NCBI GenBank assembly: GCA_005406025.1
Contig: BGZK01001307.1
Location: 1-64,000 of the forward strand
DNA from: Eumeta japonica
Lineage: Eukaryota; Arthropoda; Insecta; Lepidoptera; Psychidae
DNA: 64,000 nt
Direction: 5' to 3'
Numbering within the stretch: the first letter of the stretch is position 1; the number at the start of each line of letters is the position of its first letter. Shown one piece after another: positions 10,791 through 21,429 of this stretch. The notes below the pieces were generated by a model, which ran no database searches, was not told the DNA's origin, and saw only the letters and a program-made list of their open reading frames with translations. A program made the position numbers and the translations under genes.

Positions 10791-12499
10791 TATTTGTCGA
10801 CCGATGAATAAACGATGATAAATGTTCTAACTCTCCAATAGAAATAGTTATTTATGAATGATTAATCGAATCAGCGGTCGTGTGAAGCTCTCACTTCATA
10901 ATAAATATTCGTATGTTAATAGCACGTAATTTATTTTTTACCATTTAGACAAATAAATATTGTTTAAACTCTTTCAATTTCATGTAGAGACGTGATGAAG
11001 TTAAAATAAAAGGAACATGGCTACGATTTTCGTATTTTCTTTTTATTTGAACATAGTCATATGATTGTGTATTGCATTTTTTCCTATTTACTTTATTACC
11101 TATTTTTTTTCTTTATATATTTTTATTTATGTGCCAGAACGCTTCCGTCTGAAAAACTTATCAATTCATACTGTTAGTTGTTTGCACGTGACATGCACCT
11201 GCAGTATTATCTATATGGTGTACCGTACGTATCGTTTGTTTTTATGTAGCTCGCTTAATAGATTTTTTTATACAGTATTATAGTATAATACGAGCATGTT
11301 GCTGTACATATTGTTCGCATTTAGGAGACTATTATTTTGATTACAGTCATTTTTGTTATGAATAACGACGATAAGCTTAAAATAGAATTAATGCGATAGC
11401 AATATTTATATATCTAGAATTTATAAATAATAAATTTGTGTGTAAATACATCAGAAGATTTGAATTTTTATTTTAACTTACCTTATTTTATAAAAAAAAA
11501 GATCGCATACAAAACACTCATAGATATGAATTTTACGGTAGAATTTTACAAATCGATTATAATCTTTAAGACACGTTCAATTATAAAACTCCTTTATATA
11601 TTTTTATATTTTATCCAGAATCTTCTATTATTTATAACTATTTACTTGCCATTTTCTTGTAATAATAACAAATACTTAAAAATAATACGAATAAATTTGT
11701 TTTCATATTATTTCAAGACATATGATATCTTATACTATCGATACGTGATAAAAAAACTACATTATTTGTTTCCTTATATTTTTTAAACTAAATATAAATA
11801 GGGTTTTAAGAGAAATATCTAATCCGGCACCCCCTGATAGCAATGCTACACGTATTCCTCACTAATACCTAAATACCTAATACCTAATAAATAAAAGAGG
11901 AGGTGCCATTTGTGTTTGTTTATTTAAAACGAATGAGGTGACTTGTGAAATAAAACAAATTATTGGGATAATTGCGGTGGCCCTATTAAGTTGTAAGACA
12001 TTGTCCGACACAGCTTTAATTTATTTACTCTTCTAGTAATTTTTTTATTTGTCGTTGTTGATAATGAACATGCTAAGCTTCTGGTAACAGAGTGTATGTT
12101 GTATGTTATATCTAGAGTTATACAATCATATAAACTAATTTGGAAAAAATGAATGAAATTATACAGACAAAACAAATGTATAAAGATCGTAAGATGTAGA
12201 GTTTTCTGTAATAATTGCCCCTACCCTTTTTCAATATATATAATAATTTTACAAAATATATTTTTTTATTTTTTTTTAATAATTTTTAGCTAGTCTAAAT
12301 TATCTGCGCATTTAATGAAGCTAAGCAGTTATTTTAAATACGTTTAATTTTCATTTCATTCATAATTCCATATATTGGCGTATATTCGCCTATATAAAAC
12401 TGGTGAACGTTTGTCATGTAGTCACTACTTTTATGTTATTGAAGAATCGGACCTCAATAACGAACAATCGTTAAGTGAGCTCTCAAACGTCCATAAATT
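10791..12499. other. Very AT-rich DNA; long open frame judged spurious
   Basis: The 116-codon plus frame at 11436-11786 is made almost only of F, I, Y, L, K and N codons, as expected from AT-rich DNA, and starts at GTG. At 11860-11890 a short tandem tract repeats ATACCTAA-like units. No RNA gene or mobile element was recognised. Confidence 0.6.
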
Positions 12500-12800
12500 C
12501 TAATGCAGCCCAAAACGCGAGCCCACTCGAAACAGCCGATACACAACCGCCGCATTCACGTGACAATTAACGGACACCAAAGATGGCCGGATGATAAACC
12601 GTGGCCGTCAATGGCCCGTGTACGAGCGCTCGCGCCCCCCCGCCGTTTCGCCAAAAGGGAGTTTTTGCAATATTTTGGTCTGTTTTGGGTTTGTCAACTG
12701 GCACATTAGCCAAGGTGTTTTCTATGATGGTGGTCCGTTATTTTTTTTTCTCGGTCTCTCGACCCACATCTGTTAATTGCCGACATTCGTGATCAACACG
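12500..12800. other. GC island with three overlapping open frames
   Basis: A GC-rich segment (GCGCTCGCGCCCCCCCGCCG near 12628) is open in all three plus frames, which shows that openness here reflects composition, not coding. It passes into a T-rich part with an ordinary mix of words. No domain was recognised. Confidence 0.35.
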
Positions 12801-12894
12801 GAAGCGTTTTTTTGCGTTAACCAATATATTCTCTACTTGAATACAGTCATTATTATTATTGAAGATTTTATTAATTATTTGCGACTTTGCTAGT

Positions 12895-13560
12895 ATTTAC
12901 ATAGTTTTGTATCGGTTTCACCCGCAGTACCGCCCGCGAGGACACAGAATGGAGTCCTTCATTGCATCGACCGGTCACGCTATCAGTCATAATGCCGATC
13001 GCTATCACGTTCTCGATTTCGTAACTCGGTTCAATCTAAGTAGATTTTGATTTGATCCCACTCTCGGTCCTGGTCCAGTGGGACCAAGTGTTCAGTTCTG
13101 ACCTCGGTACTGCTCCTTATCCTGATTCCAGTCACGTTTTTGATGTAAATTTTAGTCTCACAAACGATTTACGCCTGGGTTCCGTTCTCAACTTCGATCC
13201 CTTCCGTTGTCCGCTCACGTTTCTGCTCCCCGTTCCGCTTGCAATTTCGATTCCGCTACCGGTCAAGGATGCAATTTGTACAAAGCTGGGGCAACTCCTA
13301 CTATCACAATAAAAGTTGGGCTGTTTTACTCTAAAACAATATAGCTTTTTATGAGTGGAAATTTTTTTAGAATCCGTAATAGTACAAATATGCTGATGAA
13401 GACGAGACAAAATGTTTTTAGTCTATTTATTTCAAAAAGTTTCCAATTAATTATGGATTTCTTTGGAATCAGTTCAGTAGTTTGGTGCAATAATACAGAT
13501 ACGCAGACAAAGTCGGATATAAATGCTAGCTTTTTTGAAAAACCTTCCCTTTCGCGCGTA
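12895..13560 (+). repeat. GATC-core composite repeat, copy c
   Basis: One of the most complete copies. A 'tttcacccgcagtaccgcccg' module at 12917 is followed by 'tcgaccggtcacg' and by a long degenerate array to about 13270 (units like 'ctcggtcctggtccagtg', 'ttccgttctcaacttcgatc'). The 3' part has 'caataaaagttgggctg' and 'actctaaaacaatatag', then 'ggaatcagttcagtagttt' and 'acagatacgcagacaaag' near 13500. Open frames inside it (13052-13312 plus, 13132-13410 minus) come from the array, not from genes. Confidence 0.6.
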
Positions 13561-14384
13561 CGCCATATCATTAGATTCATAATTCATAATATTCGGATGA
13601 ATGATATATGGATAGATTAGGTATGTCGTGGAATAAATACCTATTTATGTCAAAATTGCACAAAAATGTCGTATGTAAAATTTCATATATTAGTAGATAT
13701 AAATAGATAAATAAAAAGTGTTGTGTTTATTATTCGTGGAGGTAATTACTCGTTCTTACTTTATACGAATTTTGAGAATTTGAGATTCAATAGTATTGAA
13801 AAAGCACTTCCAATGCAAAAAAAATTCAAGTTGCTTCTCATATTTGTGAATAATAGTTGTACAACAAAAATACCTTATTCTTACATCACATCATGTATAC
13901 GATTTCGACGACAGAAGTTTTAAGAACTTAACAAAACCCTTCGAGATCGTAACCAAAAAGTTGCATAAAAACAATTTCGGATAACGTAATCCTTCAAATG
14001 AACTCTCAAAACCGACAGAGTGCATCGTCCAACTGATGAAACAGTGCAGGTGCATACGATGCGGGATTGCATCCACTTGCTCCCCTCGTTGGGCCGGGCC
14101 ATATGCATTTTTATAGGGCACTATTTTAGGAGCAGCGAGATGCACAAGAGGCCGGCGCCTTTGTGGTCTGCATGAAGATTAAATGTCGGCTACCGTTCCT
14201 TAGAACACGGCTCCTTTTTCGGTTCAGATAACGTGAAGTGCTTGGCGCCAGGTTATTGAGTCCCACCGTTAAGTCTTACCGATCGGTATTTTTGGAGTCA
14301 TCGAAGGAGACCTGCGGATGCTTCAATACACTTATGTATATTCAGACGCTAGATATATCCTTTTGTTTAAACTGATCGTTTATT
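13561..14384. other. AT-rich then moderate-GC DNA, no gene assigned
   Basis: The segment 13980-14330 is less AT-rich and looks single-copy. A minus-strand frame (13891-14145, 84 codons) crosses it but shows no domain or splice context. The rest is AT-rich background. Confidence 0.4.
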
Positions 14385-14535
14385 TCTATAAGCGAGCTTG
14401 CATGAAAAGATTGATGGATGTCAGTGAGGCAAGAGAGATATGCAAAGATCGTAGCACGTGAAAATCTGTAGTCTCTGCCTACCCTTGTCGGAAATAGGCG
14501 TGAGCTTACATTATTATTATTATAAATATTGATAC
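14385..14535 (+). pseudogene. LINE reverse-transcriptase ORF tail (RTE-like), broken
   Basis: Reading from about 14397 the plus strand encodes MKRLMDVSEAREICKDRST, then a TGA, then KSVVSAYP and a stop, followed by an ATTATTATTATTAT tail. The same peptide (VDINHAREICKERTMWKSIVSA) ends the LINE fragment at 45060-45500. In that copy the codon at the stop position is TGG, so here Trp has become TGA. This is the extreme 3' end of a non-LTR retrotransposon with its simple-repeat tail. Such elements insert with 5' truncation, which explains the small size. RTE/BovB-like is my best class guess; a related clade is possible. Confidence 0.65.
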
Positions 14536-15230
14536 TTTTAAAATTAATAATTTTCCTCAATAAGACAGTACCTATAAACTAATTAAAAAAATTTACCAAA
14601 TGCAAATCGAACTGATACGCCAAGGATTTCGTGTCTTTACACAATATAAACTTATAGTGTATCGCAATACAACTGCTTATCGAGGTACAACTATAACTAA
14701 TAACGACGACAATCCAACACCATTTTCTCCTAAAATACAAAAGATAGAACTTACTGAAAAAAACCTGTGAAAAGGTTCACTCTACAAGTCATGCTTGAAA
14801 CTTTCCGCTATGATATTTATCGATGTGCTTTTGAACTCCCTGAGTTATAAATATTGTCTGTGGCTTTTTGAACTCAAAAATTTGAAACAGGTCGACCCTT
14901 CAGACAATACATGAAACTTCTTGCTACTTTCGAGTTCATAGTGTTAAAAATGAAGGGGCAGTAAATTATTGAGCTTATCACGCTCAAAATACAAATTTAG
15001 TTGCTCTTTCAAGATTGCAAAAATATAGTTTTGTTAACTTTTTGTGCATTTACGATTGAAAAATCTGTATGTATTAAAAAACCGTAATATTTTTATTATT
15101 TTTCATCTACAATATTTTTGGTGTGCGTTGTTTGATTTTGACCTGATTTATGGCATCCGACGTAGTTTTTAAACAGAAAATGACGACCGAGTATCTAACA
15201 TCTTTGAAAAAGAAATATTTAAAAAAAAAT
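14536..15230. other. AT-rich DNA, nothing recognised
   Basis: Background sequence leading into the ~150-bp degenerate repeat block. No credible gene. Confidence 0.55.
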
Positions 15231-15720
15231 TTTTTTGCGGATATTCCACTAACCATATCTTTCGAACAAACCAACCAATTTTGATACGATTTACGACAAC
15301 GACACTGTTTTTTAAAGTAAACAACTGGTTCTGTTTTAAAGTTTATCGGTTGAATTTTTAAAAGTTATTCTAATATTTTGAAAATTTTTTCTTCAACTAT
15401 ATCTCTTGAACAAATAAACCGTTTTTGAGAAATTTATCAACGTTCGACGTTCTTTTTTAAGAAAAACAGATAAGTAGATTTTAGAATCTATCAGTAGAAC
15501 AATTTACAAAATATTATAAAAAAGCACTTTTTAAAAAAAAATTCTCCAACGATATCTCTTGAGCAAACATCCGTCGGAAAAAGGTCGAAACAGATTTTTA
15601 GGACGCTAAAACGTAAAGATCTGGTGAAAACTCGATTTCTGAAAATTGCCGTGAAAATATTAGTTTTCACCCCGTGTTTTTCATAACTAACTATTTTCAC
15701 CTTTAGTTAGCTAGTAAAAA
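15231..15720 (+). repeat. Degenerate ~150-bp tandem repeat (ATATCTYTYGARCAAA family)
   Basis: The motif ATATCTYTYGARCAAAYM begins at 15255, 15409 and 15552, spaced 154 and 143 bp. Each copy is followed by an AACCG/ATCCG word and preceded by a T-rich run with CAAC. Copies are strongly diverged. The reverse complement of the same motif ('gttcgttcgagagatgttgt') occurs at about 42090-42115, so the family is interspersed as well as tandem. The 69-codon minus frame at 15491-15700 is a by-product. Confidence 0.6.
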
Positions 15721-16490
15721 TAGTTAGTTATAAAAATTTTCAATTTTCGTCGCAGTAAATTAAAAGTAAAGTAAAAATCGCTTTGGAAAACATATTAAGT
15801 TGATTCCTCGAATTGGTTGTTTTTGAAGTCTGTTTAAATAGTTATTTAAGTATACTTAAGACGAATTTGATTACTGTTTTTTTGGAAATCTATTTTAAGT
15901 CACGTTTTGATGGTATTTATCGACTAACTATAAGTTCATAATTCATTTACTTACTTTACATGTGGATTAAGCCATGGTTCATAAAATCGGCCCGGCATGT
16001 TCTACACTTTTGTACGGAGCAATTGGAAAAGCAGTTCTGATACCAAATTTATTGCCCAATGGTAATAATACCCGGTCCTTTACATTCTTAATTGGAGTGC
16101 AACTCTCAAATTATTTTTATAGAAACTATATAAATCACCCTTATTCTCAATAATATAGAAGATCTACAGTTCAAGCATATCACATTTTCAGTTACTTCCA
16201 CATTAAATTGATTCTATTGTTAAACAGTCCGGATGTGTTCTTTCTAATGTTGTCACATAGGAATTATATAAATGAATTAAAATATATAGGATAGTTATTA
16301 AGTAATTAGTTTTAATTCTGTGTATACTAGGTTTTACTAATAGCCATTAAAAAAGTAATTTCTGACAATAAATCGCAGTACAATCTCCTAAGTCCTAAAG
16401 GTTAACGAGTGGTGTGGCTTCTACAATCAGCTCAGCAGCACGAGATGATAACTATCAGACGCAAAAAGTGGAATAACTAAAAAATGATCT
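15721..16490. other. AT-rich DNA, nothing recognised
   Basis: No frame, RNA gene or terminal repeats could be supported. Confidence 0.55.
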
Positions 16491-17080
16491 CAAACACATT
16501 ATACGTGCCTATATTATTTGAAGATATCTCTCGATTTTTCTGGAATCCCATAATCGGATCCTGACATGGTGACTATGAGACCACCTCAAGAGTACACCCT
16601 TTCAAGCACAAAAAAAAATTGAAATACGCCCACAATTGACGAAATTATCGCTGGACAAACAAAAAAATACACACAGACGAATATAGTACCCCCTCTTTTT
16701 TCTTGAAGTTAGTTAAAACAGAATTTGTTTGCTTCTTCATTCCAGGACCCGTACTGCAAGCTCGTTGTTTTATTCGAATTATTTTGTTGCTTTATTTTAG
16801 AATTTTTACTGAAGCATAAATAAGAAATTCTTGAAAAACACTTTTCTTATATGGTACTCCCCATCAGCAGATTAGTGTTTCAGCTATTCTCAAGGAATAT
16901 GCCATAATACAGCATATTCCTTGAAAATTTCAACCAGTTACGCATTATGGTACAAAACATTCAAATAAAAGTATAAGGGACAGACGAACAGTCGACGGAC
17001 GGACGGATGGGAGGGCAAACGGAATACTCTTAAAATTATAGACTCGTTGGCACTTTAAGTACGGAACCCTAAATATGATG
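16491..17080 (+). repeat. Lepidopteran-type dispersed repeat ending in GGACGGACGG / TACGGAACCCT
   Basis: Two modules in line. The first (16500-16740) has 'gatatctctcgatttttctg', 'aatcccataatcggatcctg' and ends 'tcttgaagttagttaaaaca'. The second (16850-17075) carries a 13-bp perfect hairpin at 16890-16924 (TCAAGGAATATGC, 9-nt loop, its complement), then 'gacggacggacgg' and 'tacggaaccctaaat'. Words like the last ones recur at 43010-43135 and 61940-62040. These endings are familiar from lepidopteran interspersed repeats; the element class is not certain. Confidence 0.55.
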
Positions 17081-17329
17081 ATTGCTTGATATTATTGCCA
17101 AAATCAATAAATTATTTTGATTTTGATAGTAAATTAAGTTGAATAACGGAGAGTCATTTTTGTATATTTAATTATTATACGTTATTTTATTTCAGTATTT
17201 ACTAACACATTCTAAAAACAAAAGTTAACAGTTCATATTCATGTTAGAGAAAAGATAATGTTATTATTTGCTATTATACAAATTACCACAATTTTCAGTT
17301 TCAACCGTTTTCGGAAATGCAAATGGCGA

Positions 17330-17725
17330 CGTGATCGTTTTCATAATTTGAGGCGAGCATGTAAGAATCAATATGGCGGCTGCTCCATTACGCGGATGCA
17401 AAGCGGGCGCGGCCGCGGGCGCTCGATTACGTTTGATCGCAATTTAAACACCTGTACCGCTCGGCTTTGTGTGCGCCGCGCGCCGCCACCGTCCGCAACC
17501 ACGCACCCCGGCGGTTCTAATTCGTTTGTTCGCTTTATACGATACCCACTACGAATATACTGCGCTTTTATAACACCATTTAAAGATACCCCTTAGTATG
17601 GGTCGCGTAAAGTCGATGGGGTGTTCTCTCCGCGACCGTTTAGGCTCTGGGCGAAGTCATAGGTGGAGGACTAAATCGACGCCAGCGCTCGCAGCGGTTA
17701 ATTTAGGCGTTTTAGGAGGCTGTTT
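17330..17725. other. GC island, candidate conserved element
   Basis: CpG-rich DNA with a NotI-like GCGGCCGC near 17408 and clusters such as GCGCCGCGCGCCGCC. A 112-codon plus frame (17258-17596) crosses from AT-rich into the island and has no domain. The trailing part 17590-17720 is of balanced composition and repeat-free. Confidence 0.35.
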
Positions 17726-18109
17726 TAAACATTCGGGCTATCGAATACACATGCGTTTGTATAAATTGCTAATGTGAAATAAAATGAATCACCAAAGTTG
17801 CCGTATTGTAAGATAAAAGCTTAATAATAGCAAAGATAAATGTAAAATTTTATAAATTTGCGATTGGCAAACGGTAAACAATCCAAAGAAATAAGTGCAT
17901 TACTGCAGTAAGAAGAAAAAAGTTAATACTAACCATGACTTTAATATGCATATTAAAGATAATACCAATAAAAGCAGACATTATAAAATTCGTACGTTTT
18001 GTGTAAACAATTATTTTAACGTTGAAAATGTTCTTTCGATTGCCTCAGTTAAAGGCCTCATTTCCAGCGAATACGCTTTCGTGCCGTGAACTCTAAATGT
18101 AAGTGAATG
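17726..18109. other. AT-rich spacer, nothing recognised
   Basis: No gene or mobile element supported. Confidence 0.55.
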
Positions 18110-18245
18110 ATTGAGAGGTCAAAAAATGCGTATGGATGAGGACTATATAAAGATAAAAAATAGCAAAAACTACTAAAATTAGTATTGAGTATTAAATTAT
18201 TAGGGTGTATTAGAAGGTTTCTAAGGGTCACTTTTCGACCTATAC
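18110..18245 (+). repeat. Dispersed AT-rich repeat, copy 2 of 3
   Basis: It carries 'gatgaggactatataaagat', 'aaaaactactaaaattag', 'agggtgtattagaaggtttc' and 'taagggtcacttttcgacc', matching the order seen at 1150 and 19340. The 93-codon minus frame overlapping it (18058-18339) is therefore probably not a gene. Confidence 0.55.
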
Positions 18246-19339
18246 AGATTTTTGTTTTGACGTGACAACGTCTTAAATTAGGTTGCGACTGGGAGTCACT
18301 TATGAAAAGGTAACGCTCGGTAACGTAACGATGAGTCACCGAACGAGAGAGGCCCGCCGAATGCCTTGCGTCTCTCTCCCACTCAACTATGATCGGTCTG
18401 CCGCGCGCAGCACTAGAGAATTAGTGCATAGCTTGCAAATGTATTGCAAGTTATTGTATGTATATTTGTATATAAATACGTATGTATGTGTAAAGGTAAA
18501 AATAAAATTTTGTTAATATGAAATTCAGTGCGAGATTCTTTGTATAAATTAATGTTTTAAATATAATTCTTTGTATAAATAAATGTTTTAAATTGTTACT
18601 ATTATTTCATCCTTCTTCCTACTATACGAATGAATATTCACATTAAAATGATTTTACCATTCAAAGTCGTTGTCACGTAAAACTTTCGCCCGTATACCGA
18701 CTTTACAGGCAACCAAATTTTTTAAGTTTATGATTTTCATATTGAAATTTGATTCAGTATTTGAAGTATTTTTTTAATTTTCTGATAATTATAAAAATTT
18801 TTGAGTTAATGGATTTTTTAAAATCGGCCATTTCACGAGTTATGACTTGTGGAGAATATGAATGACATTAGTTTTAAAATGACTAAAAACATTAATTTAA
18901 AATTGAACAAAGATTTTTTTTTTGATTTATTTAAAAATATGCTTTAAAATCCGGAAAAAAATATGCTTTATGTTATACCTAGTTAATGGATATTGTATTG
19001 GCGCTGATTTTTGTTTTAATCGCTTTCATTTTATTGTTTTTGTTTTTGAGTTCATGATGGAACATAAACGTTATAACAAAAAGACAGTTGTACAACACGG
19101 GATAATTTTTTATATTTAAGTTTTTATTTTAATTAAAATTTTCTTGTTCAATAAGAAAAAACGTTTTGATATGTGTTACATTTACAGCGACTTGGACAAT
19201 AATGAAAAATTTAATCATTTTACACATCAGTTACATGTCGAGTCTTATTTACATAAAACAAAATAAAAAAACTATTTTATTAATTAAATAACTCTCATAC
19301 CATTTTATGTGACATACCTAAAACATAAATTTTTTAATC
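18246..19339. other. AT-rich DNA with a small GC patch
   Basis: At 18325-18425 there is a patch rich in GAGAGAGG/CTCTCTCC words similar in style to 60200-60260. The rest is AT-rich, and short frames inside it are not convincing. Confidence 0.5.
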
Positions 19340-19500
19340 ACATTTAACGATGATGGATGGATAACGACTACATAAAGATGAAAAATATTTTGAAATTTTA
19401 TTTATAATTTATTAATAAAATCGCAAAAACCGCTAAAATGGGTGTATTGGGAGTTTTCTATTGAAAAATAACTATTTAAATATTCTTCGATTTTTATTAT
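19340..19500 (+). repeat. Dispersed AT-rich repeat, copy 3 of 3
   Basis: Motifs 'gatggatggataacgacta', 'cataaagatgaaaaatatt', 'cgcaaaaaccgctaaaatgg' and 'gtgtattgggagttttcta' follow the order of the copies at 1150 and 18110. Confidence 0.55.
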
Positions 19501-19689
19501 TTGCCAAGGTATGATCTTTGTTACGCTTTAACATAACTTAATTTTTATCGAGTTTTGAATTATTTTCTTATTTGAAATTGCTTACTGAAATCACCCAAAT
19601 GTAATATAGGAATAAATATCTATTGTCATTTGTTTCGAATATGATCAGTTTTTTTAATCAATATTATTTTTTTAATTACCTCTAACAGC

Positions 19690-20095
19690 CCCCTTTAATT
19701 TAAACATTCGATGGAACTACAGCGGCGCACGGAGCGAATAACACTGAGTGCAGAAATGGAATAAACAAGATTTGGAGAGGGATAGATTGCGAAGCGGGTT
19801 GGAAGTACAACGCACGAAATAATGCCGCTGTGAAGTTAGTCGCGATGACGTAAAATTGACGGGGGAGACGAACGGAGGGTCGGGAAGTGTTAAACCTGCG
19901 CGTTACGTTACACGCAGGTAAAACAGAGCGGCAAAGTTTTGTGCGTCGTACTGTACAGTTGAGACGAAAAACGAAAATGCAAACGGATCAGTATCGGATG
20001 ACAATAGTGTATTGAATGTATGTCAGAGTCAATTATTCTATCGCAAGCGCCGGCGAGCGCTGGATCGCCGACTGCTAGTCATTAAATGAATGCTA
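19690..20095. other. Balanced-GC, repeat-free segment; promoter-like words
   Basis: About 400 bp of unique-looking DNA with purine-rich words (GGGGGAGACGAACGGAGGG) and a GCGCCGGCGAGCGC inverted motif near 20048. An ATG at about 19977 opens only a 12-codon frame. It could be a 5' UTR or enhancer, but I found no TATA box at a sensible position. Confidence 0.3.
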
Positions 20096-20489
20096 GTACA
20101 TCGCATAAGAAAACAAACTGAATACATATTTATCTAACAATTAATAATAATATTATCTTACAATAGTTTTCGAAAGTGATGACTAAACGAGCTTCATTGT
20201 AAAATAACAATAAGTAGGTAATCATTAATTACGTAGCGTTAAGTCCGCTTACTGACATTGATTGAGAATTAAAGTTTACAAGTCCGTTTAAGGACATACT
20301 ATTTGATAGTCTATACTTTTTTAAATACTGAATCGGCTACATACAACAAATGTTAAATCTTTCTGAAGCATAAACGAGTCACGAACGCTAACAATTACTG
20401 TGTCATATTTGAAACAGTAAGAATATTAAACTAATAATATTTTAGTATGTTAACGGTCAGAAAAAAATATTAACTTACATACTAAGCTT

Positions 20490-20705
20490 TTTAATGCGTC
20501 GCTTCTGTGGACGCTACCACAGCATCCGTTTACTTTGCGAGGCGCGTTTTTTGCGAAACCGACGGGCGAGCGATCGACCGTGCCTCTTACGCTACACAAG
20601 CCGAGCAACAACAGCACCGGTTCGTCGCCACAGAACTGTATAAGCCCATAGAGGACTCAGGGGACTTACGTAAGTTTCGTTATAGTGTCCTGTTAATGTG
20701 AAAGC
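20490..20705 (+). other. Possible exon: open frame ending in a GTAAGT donor
   Basis: A plus frame is open from about 20507 through ATQAEQQQHRFVATELYKPI and reaches GACTTAC/GTAAGT at about 20667-20678, an excellent donor consensus. However, that site is palindromic (ACTTACGTAAGT), the two other plus frames are also open over much of the segment, and no strong acceptor lies upstream. If used, the donor leaves a phase-1 end, which does not match the long frame after the TTTCAG acceptor downstream. I treat it as an unproven candidate exon. Confidence 0.22.
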
Positions 20706-20751
20706 ATAAAAGTTGTCGCGTTTCTAACCCGTCACCGTATAAAGTTTCAGG

Positions 20752-21060
20752 TAGAGCAGGTCACTGTAAAGCACGAGCTTTCCACCAGCATAACATGTAT
20801 ACATTTTCATAATCATCCAATCACGGATGTCAGCGGCCGGTCCTCGGTCGACTTCGATCACCGCGCCCGGGAAGTTGGTGTTGATGAAGCGAGGTTTTTA
20901 TGGAACGTTGCGGGGGCACAAACGGAGCACATTAACGGGGCCCGAATGTATTCGTCGCGGAAACGCCGTGCCGGCGGACCTAATCGTTTCAAATACAGCC
21001 TTCGAGATTATTACGAGATTACCGGAACGCCGATACGATGACTCCGTTTATTTGTTTTAT
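20752..21060 (+). other. GC-rich segment open in three frames, exon-like
   Basis: After a TTTCAG acceptor at 20746-20751 the plus frame starting GTAGAGCAG is open for 96 codons (VEQVTVKHELSTS ... EITGTPIR) to a TGA near 21040. An overlapping plus frame from ATG at 20827 runs 154 codons, but its second half is AT-rich. On the minus strand a frame over about 20726-20896 has the highest third-position GC and reads FINTNFPGAVIEVDRGPAAD, but it begins after a TAA with no AG acceptor. Only one, if any, can be coding. No family was recognised for any of them. Confidence 0.25.
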
Positions 21061-21429
21061 GCATATGTATTCATATTTCGCAATTTGATATGCGAGTCGA
21101 TTTTCGATAACTGTTCGTGTAACAAGTTAAGACTGCTGAATAAATATGAACAGTGTATATATAAAACTACAGAGTGGGATTTGGATTCGTATCTAAAATT
21201 ATCTTATAGTATAAAAACGAATGCGTCTTTCATTATCTTTTCGTATTTTCCAAAATTACATAACCAACCAATCTCAAAGGAGATGTTTTAAATCTGGCCT
21301 GTACTTTATGCTCTATTTATAAAGTCGAGAAAATATGTATAGGGTAACCGAAAAATAGTGAAGTTGAAATTCACATAGTACTTTTATTAAGACGTAATAT
21401 TTTATTTGTAAAAAAAAATTGGTGACGAA
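21061..21429. other. AT-rich spacer before the mariner element
   Basis: Contains the AT-rich tail of the long 20827 frame and a short 'gggtaaccgaaaaatagtga' word. Nothing else is supported. Confidence 0.5.

Noticed and set aside
11436..11786. 116-codon plus frame
   Set aside because: Composition is almost only F, I, Y, L, K, N codons and it starts at GTG; expected by chance in DNA this AT-rich.
11860..11892. ATACCTAA-type tract as insect telomeric repeat
   Set aside because: The telomere unit is TTAGG; this tract does not match and is only a few units long.
20827..21291. 154-codon plus frame, the longest in the window
   Set aside because: The first half is in a GC-rich segment open in other frames too, the second half is AT-rich background, and no domain or consistent codon bias runs through both.
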